From an uncultured beta proteobacterium (GTDB lineage: Bacteria > Pseudomonadota > Gammaproteobacteria > Burkholderiales > Rhodocyclaceae), in assembly GCA_903933395.1 (NCBI GenBank), contig CAIZKA010000147.1, positions 1-36,901 of the forward strand: a stretch of 36,901 nucleotides of DNA, read 5' to 3'. Under the pieces are notes generated by a model. The model worked only from the letters and a program-made list of their open reading frames with translations. It ran no database searches and was not told the origin of the DNA. The position numbers and the translations under genes were made by a program. Of this stretch, positions 1 through 8,793 are shown in pieces; within the stretch, counting starts at the first letter, position 1; each line of letters begins with the position of its first letter.

Positions 1-83
1 CAGGCCGCCGTTCGCTTTCCGGTCGCGCCTGCCTTCAAGCCTGAAGGGAACCGGAACCGGCGGCCAGACTCCGGTTGCGCCGT

Positions 84-284
84 TCAGCCGAAAACATCAA
101 TAAGCGTACCAAGGTGCGGTGGGTTGCCGGCGCCCTGCATGGACTGCGCCGCCGCCTGCACCAGTTGTACCGCGCCCTGTGCCTCAAGATTCAGGGCCTT
201 CTTCAACACCGCCAGGGACACGGCGTCCGCGGTGCGCGCCTGAGCCATTTCGGTGGCAACTGAAGCGATGGCGGTGACATCCAT
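84..284 (-). CDS. YjfB-like putative motility protein
   Basis: A 66-residue protein beginning MDVTAIASVATEMAQ, with a central stretch AVSLAVLKKALNLEAQGA. This is the typical look of the YjfB (putative motility protein) family: short, helical and alanine-rich, with no signal peptide. AGGAG lies just upstream of the ATG on the minus strand, which supports the start. The family is usually found near flagellar or chemotaxis genes, but its biochemical role is not known. It is transcribed divergently from the HDOD gene at 525. The nearby HDOD, DUF2802 and SPOR genes would suit the margin of a motility cluster, but that is inference. Family assignment is from pattern recognition only. Confidence 0.8.
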   Translation of the reverse strand: MDVTAIASVATEMAQARTADAVSLAVLKKALNLEAQGAVQLVQAAAQSMQGAGNPPHLGTLIDVFG

Positions 285-524
285 GTCGAAACTCCTGAAG
301 GAATGATCCGGCTTGCCGGAAGGTTTACGACAGGCGCGGGCAGAACCTTAGCCTCGGCGCCATGGGAGAGGCTGCGAATGCGCGGGGCAGGTAGCGATGC
401 CGGCGGCGATTTTCGCAACCTGCAATTGCAGGCCCGGACATTTGCTGTGTGTTGCGGTGTTGCATCGGCGGCCGAAACTGCTACATTCCCTGACCATGAT
501 CCCGTCAGACTTGCAAGCAATGCC

Positions 525-1409
525 ATGATTGAATCGCCGCTTCCCGACACCGATGCCTGGATCGCCTTTTTTGCCCAGGCCGATTTGCCGGTGCTGCGCA
601 ATTCGGTTGAGGAACTGGAACGCTTGCATGAAAATGCGGAGACAGCCAACGGCCGCCTGCTGGCAAGGGTGATTCTGCACGATCCGCTGCTGACCTTGCG
701 CGTAATGGCCTACATCGAGGCACATCGCCGCGCGCGGCAGACCACCGATATCACCACAATCGACCGGGCGATCATGATGATCGGCATCGCGCCTTTTTTC
801 CGCGATTTCCAGAACCTGCGAACGGTCGAGGATCAGTTGAAGACCTACCCGACGGCCCAGATCGGGTTGTTCAGGGCCATCGCGCGCGCGCGTCGGGCAT
901 CGCACTGGGCGCGCGACTGGGCGATTCTGCGGCGCGACGTGGATGTCGATGAGATCACGCTGGCAACGCTGCTGCATGATGTCGCCGAACTCCTGATGTG
1001 GCTTTTCGCGCCCAAACTGGCGCTGCAGGTTCGCGACGCCCAGCGGACGCAGCCGCACCAGCGCTCGGCAACGCTCCAGGAGGAGATTTACGGTGTGCCG
1101 CTTTACCGGCTCAAACTGGCGCTGACCGAGGCCTGGCGGCTTCCCGATCTGCTGGCCCAGTTGCTGGATGACCGCCGCGCCGAAAATCCGCGCGTACGAA
1201 ACGTCAAACTTGCCGTCGATCTTGCCCGTCATACCGCCAATGGCTGGAACGACCCGGCCCTGCCCGACGACTTCAGGGGCATCCGCAATCTGCTCCATGT
1301 CGATCAGGAAGCTCTGGTGCGACGCCTGGATGTGGATGAGGCCACTGCCCGGAACCTTTTGGCGCTGGCCGGCCCTGACGAGCGCCCTCCAAATAACGAA
1401 CCCCTGTGA
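525..1409 (+). CDS. HDOD domain-containing protein
   Basis: A 294-residue cytoplasmic protein of HDOD type, the HD-related output domain of signalling proteins. Visible features are the early LPVLRNSVEELERL segment, the LLARVILHDPLLTLRVMAY helix, the TIDRAIMMIGI stretch and the LATLLHDVAELLMW motif, all typical of HDOD domains. No other domain is seen. The reading frame is open further upstream to 303, but the ATG at 525 gives an N-terminus starting directly before the domain, whereas the upstream 74 codons have no family-like sequence. It converges on the SPOR gene, about 105 bp away. HDOD proteins often act in cyclic-di-GMP or stress signalling; no specific function can be assigned here. 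Confidence 0.8.
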   Translation: MIESPLPDTDAWIAFFAQADLPVLRNSVEELERLHENAETANGRLLARVILHDPLLTLRVMAYIEAHRRARQTTDITTIDRAIMMIGIAPFFRDFQNLRTVEDQLKTYPTAQIGLFRAIARARRASHWARDWAILRRDVDVDEITLATLLHDVAELLMWLFAPKLALQVRDAQRTQPHQRSATLQEEIYGVPLYRLKLALTEAWRLPDLLAQLLDDRRAENPRVRNVKLAVDLARHTANGWNDPALPDDFRGIRNLLHVDQEALVRRLDVDEATARNLLALAGPDERPPNNEPL

Positions 1410-1514
1410 CACCGGCTTTGGCTGGCCAGCGCAGACAGGGCTCTGCCCCGCAATGACACTGCCGGTTCATTCCCGCGCGGTGATACTGGCGGCACTGCGG
1501 CGAACAAGCCCGGT

Positions 1515-2288
1515 TTATGGCCCAGCCCGGGGTTTCATCGAAATCAGCACGCTGTCGGTGATCCCGAGTTCTTTCAGCTTGACGCGAGCGGCGTCGGCTT
1601 CGGCGCGCGTAGCAAACGGACCGGCGTGCACCCTCGCCTCGATGGTGGCGGGGATGCCACCTTGTACCATCCTGGCACGCAACTCTTCGGCATTGGCGAG
1701 ATTGCTGAACACACCCAGTTGAAGACCGAAATTGCGTTCGGTCGCCTGGGTAATCGGACGCGAGGCGGGTTGATGCTCGGGCACGCGCGGAGCGGGGGCC
1801 GCGGCCGTTGGCGACGGCTTGGATCGGGCCAACTCCTGCGCAGGCTCCGGGCGAGATGCGGCAGGAGGATTCGGCCCGGCCGGATGCAGCACGGCGAGCC
1901 GGCCGGTGGCCGGTTTGGTCAGGGGTTTCTCGCCAGCCCGGGCGCGCGGCGCGACGGTTTGGGGCGCGCCGGTGCCTTCCGGTACGCCTTCTTCCTCTTT
2001 TGCCGTCGGCGGCGGCGACTTGATTGCGTCTTCTGATGGCTCTTTGGCCACATCCTTGGCCGCCGGCTCGGCGATCGCAGGCTCCTTGGCTGTCGCCAAC
2101 GGCCCGGGCGCGGGTGGCGCTACCTCCACGCTGGCGGGTGCGGGCGGTGATGGCGCGTTGATGCCGTCATATATCAGCAAACTGCTCATCAAACCGGCAA
2201 GGACGACAGCGGCAATCGCCAGCTGCTTGAGCAAGCGTTTTTTCAAGGCCTCGTCGTCTATCGGATCAGTTTCCATGGTGGCGCTCAC
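1515..2288 (-). CDS. SPOR domain membrane protein
   Basis: A cytoplasmic stretch, one membrane helix (LAIAAVVLAGLMSSLLIYDG), a long Pro/Ala/Lys/Glu-rich linker and a C-terminal SPOR domain (from about NFGLQLGVFSN to ELGITDSVLIS). SPOR domains bind denuded glycan strands at division septa, so an envelope or septal protein is expected. I chose a GTG start at 2288 because GGAGG (2297-2301 on the opposite strand) lies 8 nt upstream; in-frame ATGs at 2276, 2321 and 2330 are alternatives. With the GTG start the gene overlaps the end of the upstream DUF2802 gene by 23 bp, suggesting translational coupling. Confidence 0.82.
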   Translation of the reverse strand: MSATMETDPIDDEALKKRLLKQLAIAAVVLAGLMSSLLIYDGINAPSPPAPASVEVAPPAPGPLATAKEPAIAEPAAKDVAKEPSEDAIKSPPPTAKEEEGVPEGTGAPQTVAPRARAGEKPLTKPATGRLAVLHPAGPNPPAASRPEPAQELARSKPSPTAAAPAPRVPEHQPASRPITQATERNFGLQLGVFSNLANAEELRARMVQGGIPATIEARVHAGPFATRAEADAARVKLKELGITDSVLISMKPRAGP

Positions 2289-2883
2289 GCGAGTTTCCTC
2301 CGGGGTCGGTGTATCGGTCATCGGGATCATTTTCTTTTTCGTGAAGGTCAAATCCGGGTTCGCTGCGCGCCAGCGCGGCGACCAGTTCCGCCTCGCCGAC
2401 CGAGATGCCGCATTGGGCGGCAATGCCGGCTGGCAGCTCGCCTTGCTGCGCCAGAGTCATGGCTTCGCCGTAGACCGGTGAAACGTTCCGCGACGCCTTC
2501 ATATGCCGCACTTCCTCGGCCAGGCAGGTCATCTCCGCGCGCAGTCTTTCGACTTCGCGCCGCAAGTGCTGGACTTCAAGCCCCAGACTGGACTGCGCCA
2601 GTTCGCGGGAAAAATCAGGGGGCGAAGGGCTTTCCGCGGCGGCGACCTGCGCCGGCGATGGCTCGGCGTGTGCCACCCACTGCGTCTCGCGATAGGTCCC
2701 GGCCCCGGCGACTGAAGCCGGATCGCGATCGCGAGGCTCGTCCGAGCGCACCAATGCCTCGGACTTGCGCCGGTTCATGCCCAGTTGCAGCAGTCGCAAC
2801 AGCGAGAAGACCACATAAACCGCTACCAGCACAGCGCCCAGAAAGGCGTAATCGCGCACGTCCAGCATTGAAAAATCAATCAT
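2266..2883 (-). CDS. DUF2802 domain protein with N-terminal membrane anchor
   Basis: A 205-residue protein. The N-terminus MIDFSMLDVRDYAFLG leads into a membrane helix (VLVAVYVVFSLLRLLQLG). Then come a charged linker, a coiled-coil-like segment (SSLGLEVQHLRREVERLRAEM) and a C-terminal helix-turn-helix-like block (YGEAMTLAQQGELPAGIAA onward) matching DUF2802. This family is common beside flagellar and chemotaxis genes in betaproteobacteria, with unknown function. The ATG at 2883 is chosen because it directly precedes the membrane helix; upstream in-frame sequence is unlike a protein. It is upstream of, and overlaps, the SPOR gene, so the two are probably one operon. Confidence 0.8.
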   Translation of the reverse strand: MIDFSMLDVRDYAFLGAVLVAVYVVFSLLRLLQLGMNRRKSEALVRSDEPRDRDPASVAGAGTYRETQWVAHAEPSPAQVAAAESPSPPDFSRELAQSSLGLEVQHLRREVERLRAEMTCLAEEVRHMKASRNVSPVYGEAMTLAQQGELPAGIAAQCGISVGEAELVAALARSEPGFDLHEKENDPDDRYTDPGGNSRERHHGN

Positions 2884-3195
2884 GCGCAGGCTCCGTGTCC
2901 GCACCTGTCCCCACGGGCAGCGCGGCGCAACGACATGAAGAACAGGGTAGGAGCAGGCATGAACTGTGGCGTGATTCGCCGGCGGAACAAATTGGCGGGA
3001 TGATACCCCGCGAACCACCATTGCAGGGTTATCCGCACTCGAATGGACTCCGGAGATTCGCCCTCTGCTCGCGGTCCGCGATGCCGGTCTTCAGGAATGC
3101 GCGGCGCTCTGGCTGCCGCAAATTTCCAAAACCGTAGCTGAGCAGAAACGAAAAACCCGCAAAGCCTGTGGCCGTGCGGGTTTCCGATAATACAT
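2884..3195. other. Intergenic region without a supported gene
   Basis: Apart from the tRNA terminator at 3153-3183 I see no gene here. A long minus-strand frame crosses this stretch and the tRNA, but its protein contains the usual artefact of translating a tRNA gene (VQLVRIPACHAGG). The segment probably holds the promoter of the DUF2802/SPOR pair. Confidence 0.6.
3153..3183 (-). terminator. Rho-independent terminator of tRNA-Asp
   Basis: On the minus strand AAACCCGCA pairs with TGCGGGTTT, a 9-bp stem with a 13-nt loop, followed by a T-rich run (TTCGTTTC). It sits 12 bases beyond the tRNA-Asp 3' end, in the right orientation to end that transcript. Confidence 0.85.
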
Positions 3196-3272
3196 TGGCG
3201 GAGTGGACGGGACTCGAACCCGCGACCCCCGGCGTGACAGGCCGGTATTCTAACCAACTGAACTACCACTCC
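3196..3272 (-). tRNA. tRNA-Asp (anticodon GTC)
   Basis: 77 nt including an encoded CCA. The acceptor stem GGAGTGG pairs with CCACTCC, followed by discriminator G and CCA. The D-loop region AGTTCAGTTGGTTAGAA, the anticodon loop CTGTCAC with GTC, and the T arm GGGTTCGAGTCCC are all present. It closely resembles bacterial tRNA-Asp. A strong terminator follows 12 bases downstream. Confidence 0.97.
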
Positions 3273-3440
3273 GCGTTGGAAGGCGCGCATTGTGCCACAG
3301 GCGCGGTGGCGGCGCAATGAATTGGGGTAAAAGTTCTCTGCTGCCGCGAAATCAGTGATTCCCATGATCCCTGGTATAGGATGCTTGACTTCGAGCCGCG
3401 CTCACGCTGCAATGCCGGCCCCCCCTGTCTGGAGGCAGTC

Positions 3441-4958
<1,518 letters not shown>

Positions 4959-4988
4959 TGCAGAGCTGATCCGCGCCGCACGGAAGGC

Positions 4989-5042
4989 GTAGAAGCCAGC
5001 TTGCTGGCGAATCGACCCGATCGCGAGCAAGCTCGCGCCTAC
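4989..5042. repeat. REP-like extragenic palindrome doublet
   Basis: A 54-bp intergenic element starting GTAG and ending CTAC. It contains two short palindromes, GCCAGCTTGCTGGC and CGCGAGCAAGCTCGCG, around a CGACCCGAT centre. This resembles the REP/BIME elements of pseudomonads and relatives. It lies between mmsA and the MBL-fold gene, where it could form a stem-loop in read-through RNA. Confidence 0.65.
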
Positions 5043-5056
5043 CGGAAAATTTCACC

Positions 5057-6007
5057 ATGCCCGCACCGCTGATCGACTGCCGCAACGGCATCTACGCCTT
5101 TGATGCCGGTTACGTGCGGCCGTTCCTGGTGGCGATCCACATGATCGAAAGCGATGGTCGCATCGCCTTCGTGGACACGGCCAACTTCGAAGTCATGCCG
5201 CGGGCGCTGGCGGCATTGGCGGCGCGCGGCCTGGGCCCGGAAAACGTCGACTACGTGATCCTGACCCACATCCACCTCGACCATGCCGGCGGCGCCGGGG
5301 TCATGATGGCAGCCTTCCCCAACGCCAGGCTGGTGGTGCATCCGCGCGGCACACGGCACATGAGCGAACCGACCAAACTGATGGCCGGCGTCGAGGGTGT
5401 CTACGGCAGGGAACGGGCGCGAAAATTGTATGGCGAACTGGCCCCGATTGCCTCCGATCGCATCATCGAAACCCACGACAACATGGTGCTGAAACTCGGC
5501 TCGCGCGAACTGCTCTGCATCGACTCGCCGGGCCATGCGAAGCACCACATCGCCATCGTCGACCGGCGGTCGACGGGCATTTTCACCGGCGACACCTTCG
5601 GCGTTTCCTATCGTGAAATGGATGTCGACGGCCGGCCGCTGGTCTTCCCATCATCCAGTCCGATACAGTTCGACCCGGACGAAATGCGTTCTTCCATCGA
5701 ACGGATACTGTCGTTCAAGCCGGATGCCGTGTATGTCACCCATTTCAGCCGCCTGGCGCCGCCCGCGGAACTTGGCCCCGAAATGCTGCGCCTGCTCGAC
5801 CGCTACGTCGCCATCGCACTCGCGGCCAGCGACGAGGAAGACAAGACCGCGGCGATCCGCGACGGCCTGACCGCGCTGCTGCTCGACGAGGCGCACGCCC
5901 ACGGCTGCCGCCCGGGCGACGCTGAAATCCTCGACCTCTGGCACCTCGACCTGGAACTCAATGCCCAGGGCCTGGCCTACTGGCTGGAAGCGCAAGGCCC
6001 GGCCTGA
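5057..6007 (+). CDS. MBL-fold metallo-hydrolase
   Basis: A 316-residue soluble metallo-beta-lactamase-fold protein. The metal motif HIHLDH is at residues 71-76 (H71, H73, D75, H76), followed by a further ligand region SPGHAKHH (H160) and FTGDT (D179). No signal peptide is seen, so it is probably cytoplasmic. The C-terminal 80 residues are helical and have no domain I recognise. The fold covers glyoxalase II, lactonases, persulfide dioxygenases and others, and nothing here decides the substrate. It follows mmsA by about 100 bp with a REP-like element between, so co-transcription is possible but unproven. Confidence 0.85.
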   Translation: MPAPLIDCRNGIYAFDAGYVRPFLVAIHMIESDGRIAFVDTANFEVMPRALAALAARGLGPENVDYVILTHIHLDHAGGAGVMMAAFPNARLVVHPRGTRHMSEPTKLMAGVEGVYGRERARKLYGELAPIASDRIIETHDNMVLKLGSRELLCIDSPGHAKHHIAIVDRRSTGIFTGDTFGVSYREMDVDGRPLVFPSSSPIQFDPDEMRSSIERILSFKPDAVYVTHFSRLAPPAELGPEMLRLLDRYVAIALAASDEEDKTAAIRDGLTALLLDEAHAHGCRPGDAEILDLWHLDLELNAQGLAYWLEAQGPA

Positions 6008-6131
6008 CCGCCCGCCCGGGCCCCACCCCGCTCCTCTGCCGCACACTGATTCCGCCCGACTGACCGGCACGGGATTTCTGCGGCCATTTGTCGCGGCGCA
6101 GCATGAAATGGCGCACCGATGCGTCCGATTC

Positions 6132-6145
6132 TTGTTCTGGATCAA
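6132..6145 (+). promoter_or_regulatory. Candidate FNR/DNR-type binding site
   Basis: TTGTTCTGGATCAA fits the FNR/DNR/NnrR consensus TTGAT-N4-ATCAA with one mismatch. Its centre is about 106 bp before the first ORF of the respiratory locus. A class II arrangement (site at -41.5) would put transcription start near 6180, and a -10-like GATATC lies at 6167-6172, as expected. It suggests control by low oxygen or nitric oxide. Confidence 0.6.
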
Positions 6146-6207
6146 ATACCGCACCTCCTTGCTCGGGATATCCTCGCCCCACAGTTTTTGGCAAGTTCGT
6201 TTCAACC

Positions 6208-6223
6208 GCGCGCTGCAGCGCGC
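6208..6223. repeat. Perfect 16-bp palindrome in the leader
   Basis: GCGCGCTGCAGCGCGC is perfectly self-complementary and lies 21 bp before the ATG of the 50-residue ORF, inside the predicted 5' leader. It could form a hairpin or a dimeric protein site; there is no further evidence for either. Confidence 0.4.
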
Positions 6224-6244
6224 CAACCGTTAGAGGGCAGAAAC

Positions 6245-6394
6245 ATGGCGAATAACAACGACGACGATGTTCCATTCATGCAGAAGCTGCTGGACAACCA
6301 CTTCCTGCTCCTGTTCCTCGGGGTCGCGTCTCCCGGAGTCATCTACATCCTGTGGGGAATCATCGACATCATGAGTGTCCCCCTCGCCAAGTAA
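6245..6394 (+). CDS. Small membrane protein of the heme-copper locus
   Basis: A 49-residue protein, MANNNDDDVPFMQ followed by one membrane helix (FLLLFLGVASPGVIYILWGII). GAGGG lies upstream of the ATG, and the subunit II gene starts 27 bp after its stop. Its size, single helix and position suggest a small accessory subunit of the oxidoreductase, comparable to the short subunits of other heme-copper enzymes. That is inference; I do not recognise the family. Confidence 0.7.
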   Translation: MANNNDDDVPFMQKLLDNHFLLLFLGVASPGVIYILWGIIDIMSVPLAK

Positions 6395-6421
6395 GCATTT
6401 CAGTCAATCAGGGAGAAATCT

Positions 6422-6961
6422 ATGAGTGCAATCCTGCCGCCGTCAGAGCGGTTGTGGTGGAAACAGCCGATCGCCGGTCAAGAATGGGCCTGGATCGGTA
6501 TCGCCTTCGTCTGGGCCATGATCATGTTCATCATGATGGTGTATTGGCACATCAACGGTAAGCAGAACCTTTCCAACGAGGTCTACAAGACCACGACGGA
6601 GATGTTCCAGGCCAAGACGGATGCCTTCGTCAAGGAAAACACCATCCGCACCGAGACCGAACAGAACATCCCGGTGGTCAAGCCCAACGCCAAGGGCGAG
6701 GCCTTCCTGCTGGCGCGGCTGTGGTCCTGGTATCCGATCCTCGAGCTCGAGGCCGGCAAGACCTACAAGATCCACCTCTCGGCGGTCGATTACAACCACG
6801 GTTTCTCGCTGCAGCCGACCAACATCAACATCCAGGTCATCCCCGGCTACGAGCACGTGGTCAAGATGACGCCGACCAAGGCGGGCACCTACGCCATCGT
6901 CTGCAACGAATACTGCGGCATCGGGCACCACACGATGCTTGGCCGTATTTACGTGAAATAA
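6422..6961 (+). CDS. Heme-copper oxidoreductase subunit II with CuA site (NorS-like)
   Basis: A 179-residue subunit II with one N-terminal membrane helix (about residues 23-45) and a periplasmic cupredoxin domain. The CuA ligands are complete: H126 (DYNHGF) and C161-x-E163-x-C165-x3-H169-x2-M172 in CNEYCGIGHHTM. It should therefore take electrons from a cytochrome c or cupredoxin. There is only one helix and no fused cytochrome c domain, so it is short, like B-family or sNOR-type subunits rather than aa3 CoxB. It is 12 bp before the subunit I gene, with GGGGAACC-type spacing, clearly one operon. An ordinary oxidase assignment is possible on this gene alone. Confidence 0.88.
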   Translation: MSAILPPSERLWWKQPIAGQEWAWIGIAFVWAMIMFIMMVYWHINGKQNLSNEVYKTTTEMFQAKTDAFVKENTIRTETEQNIPVVKPNAKGEAFLLARLWSWYPILELEAGKTYKIHLSAVDYNHGFSLQPTNINIQVIPGYEHVVKMTPTKAGTYAIVCNEYCGIGHHTMLGRIYVK

Positions 6962-6973
6962 GGGGAACCACAG

Positions 6974-8671
6974 ATGGCAACTACCTACCGTACCTGTCCG
7001 CGCACCGGGCTGCAGTTCGACCTCGACGCCGACAAACTGATGCGCTGGAACGCCGTAGCCGGCGTGCTCTGGCTGCTGGTGGGCGGCATCACCGCCCTCC
7101 TGGTGATCCTGACCCGCTGGCCGGCGATCAAGCTGCTGCCGGCCGACCAGTTCTACCTGATTCTGACTGCCCACGGCATCGACATGCTGATCCTGTGGAT
7201 CATCTTCTTCGAGATGGCGGTGCTCTACTTCGCCTCATCGACCCTGCTGCGCTGCCGGATTGCCACGCCATGGCTGGGATGGGTCCAGTTCTGGCTGATG
7301 GTCGTCGGCGGCATCATGACCAACGTCGCCATCTTCCAGGGCGGCTCGAGCGTGATGTTCACCTCCTACGTGCCGATGCAGGCCGCGCCGCACTTCTACC
7401 TCGGCATCATCCTCTTTGCCGTCGGTGCGCTGATCGGCACCGGCGTGTTCTTCGGCACCCTGGTGGTTGCCAAGCGCGAGAAGACCTATGTCGGCTCGAT
7501 CCCGCTGGTTACTTTCGGCGCCCTGACGGCAGCGATCATCGCGGTGTTTACCATCGCCTCCGGCGCCGCGATCCTGATCCCGACCTTCTTCTGGTCGATG
7601 GGCTGGATCAAGGAAATCGACGCCCAGCTGTATCGCATGGTCTGGTGGGCGCTGGGTCACTCCTCGCAGCAGATCAACGTCGCCGCTCACGTCTCGATCT
7701 GGTATCTGGTCGCCGCCGTGGCCTTCGGCGCCAAGCCGCTGTCCGAGAAAGTCTCGCGCTTCGCCTTCCTGCTCTACATCCTCTTCCTGCAACTGGCCAG
7801 TGCGCACCACCTGCTGTCCGACCCGGGCATGAGCGCGGAGTGGAAGGTGCTGAACACCTCCTACTTCATGTACTTCGCGGTACTGGCCTCGATGATCCAC
7901 GGCTTCACGGTTCCCGGTGCGATCGAAGCGGCACAGCGCAAGAAGGGCTTCAACAACGGCCTGTTCGAGTGGCTGCGCAAGGCACCCTGGGGCAACCCGG
8001 TGTTCTCCGGCATGTTCATCTCGCTGGTCGGCTTCGGCTTCATCGGCGGCATCTCGGGCGTCGTGCTCGGCACCGAGCAGATCAACATGCTGATGCACAA
8101 CACCTTCTACGTCCCGGGCCACTTCCACGCCACGGTCGTCGTCGGCACCACGCTGGCCTTCATGTCGATCACCTACCTGCTGGTGCCGACGCTGTTCCGC
8201 CGCGAAATGCTGTTCCCGAAACTGTGCCAGATCCAGCCCTACCTCTACGGCATCAGCATGATCGTGCTGTCGCTGGTGATGATGGGCGCGGGCACCCTCG
8301 GTGTTTCACGCCGTCACTGGGACATGGCCTTCTCGGGCGCGCCCTTCCAGTACGAGTGGCCGGGTTCCGCCTACCTGATGATGGGTCTCACCGGCATCTT
8401 CGGCGTGATCGCGGTCATCGGCGGCGGCCTCTGGATCGGCCTCGTGGTGCTGTCGCTGCTGTTCGGCAAGAAGCTCGACGGCGGCGCGACCTCCGACAAG
8501 CCGACACCGATCCCCGACCAGACCGTGGCAGCCTCCGCGTCCCATTCCGGCAGCGAAGAGCACGTCGGCGTACCGGGCACGGTGGTGCTGGCCATTACCC
8601 TGCTGGTCTGTTTCGTCCTCTACTACTTCGTGAACTGGAAGTACCTGTCCGAGGTATGGGGTCTCAGCTAA
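6974..8671 (+). CDS. Heme-copper oxidoreductase subunit I lacking the active-site tyrosine (candidate NO reductase, NorY/sNOR-like)
   Basis: A 565-residue protein with about 12 membrane helices. All six canonical histidines are visible: H67 and H385 for the low-spin heme, H383 (VPGHFHATVV) for the high-spin heme, and H229, H278 and H279 for CuB. In O2 reductases of the A and B families the CuB histidine is followed at +4 by the cross-linked tyrosine. Here the sequence is GHSSQQINVAAH, so Q233 occupies that place. No tyrosine stands at the C-family position six residues before the HH pair either. Heme-copper enzymes without this tyrosine are known or proposed NO reductases (cNOR, qNOR, eNOR, sNOR, gNOR). 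Next to CuA subunit II and SenC, sNOR (norSY-senC of ammonia oxidisers) is the best match, by inference. Confidence 0.88.
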   Translation: MATTYRTCPRTGLQFDLDADKLMRWNAVAGVLWLLVGGITALLVILTRWPAIKLLPADQFYLILTAHGIDMLILWIIFFEMAVLYFASSTLLRCRIATPWLGWVQFWLMVVGGIMTNVAIFQGGSSVMFTSYVPMQAAPHFYLGIILFAVGALIGTGVFFGTLVVAKREKTYVGSIPLVTFGALTAAIIAVFTIASGAAILIPTFFWSMGWIKEIDAQLYRMVWWALGHSSQQINVAAHVSIWYLVAAVAFGAKPLSEKVSRFAFLLYILFLQLASAHHLLSDPGMSAEWKVLNTSYFMYFAVLASMIHGFTVPGAIEAAQRKKGFNNGLFEWLRKAPWGNPVFSGMFISLVGFGFIGGISGVVLGTEQINMLMHNTFYVPGHFHATVVVGTTLAFMSITYLLVPTLFRREMLFPKLCQIQPYLYGISMIVLSLVMMGAGTLGVSRRHWDMAFSGAPFQYEWPGSAYLMMGLTGIFGVIAVIGGGLWIGLVVLSLLFGKKLDGGATSDKPTPIPDQTVAASASHSGSEEHVGVPGTVVLAITLLVCFVLYYFVNWKYLSEVWGLS

Positions 8672-8683
8672 GCAAAGGATGAA

Positions 8684-8746
8684 CAGGTTCCCCGCACTCC
8701 GGTGCGGGGACCTGCCTGAATCGGCCCTGGAACCGAGGACCGATTC
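8684..8746. repeat. Two consecutive intercistronic stem-loops
   Basis: The first hairpin pairs CCCCGCAC (8690-8697) with GTGCGGGG (8702-8709) over a TCCG loop, and extends through CAGGT/ACCTG with one bulge. The second pairs GAATCGG with CCGATTC, extended by CCTGC/GCAGG. No T-run follows, so they are more likely to be RNA-processing, stabilising or attenuating structures than full terminators. They separate the structural genes from ctaB and senC. Confidence 0.6.
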
Positions 8747-8793
8747 AAGCAGGTTTCGACAGAAAACAACCACGACGGCGCCCCGAACAAACC

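Noticed and set aside
2880-3365. 161-codon minus-strand open frame across the tRNA
   Set aside because: It translates the tRNA-Asp gene (VQLVRIPACHAGGRGFES is a known artefact) and its terminator; there is no protein family character.
6721-8682. 653-codon open frame overlapping subunit II and I
   Set aside because: A shadow in another frame of the heme-copper genes, rich in R, H, P and D with no membrane helices.
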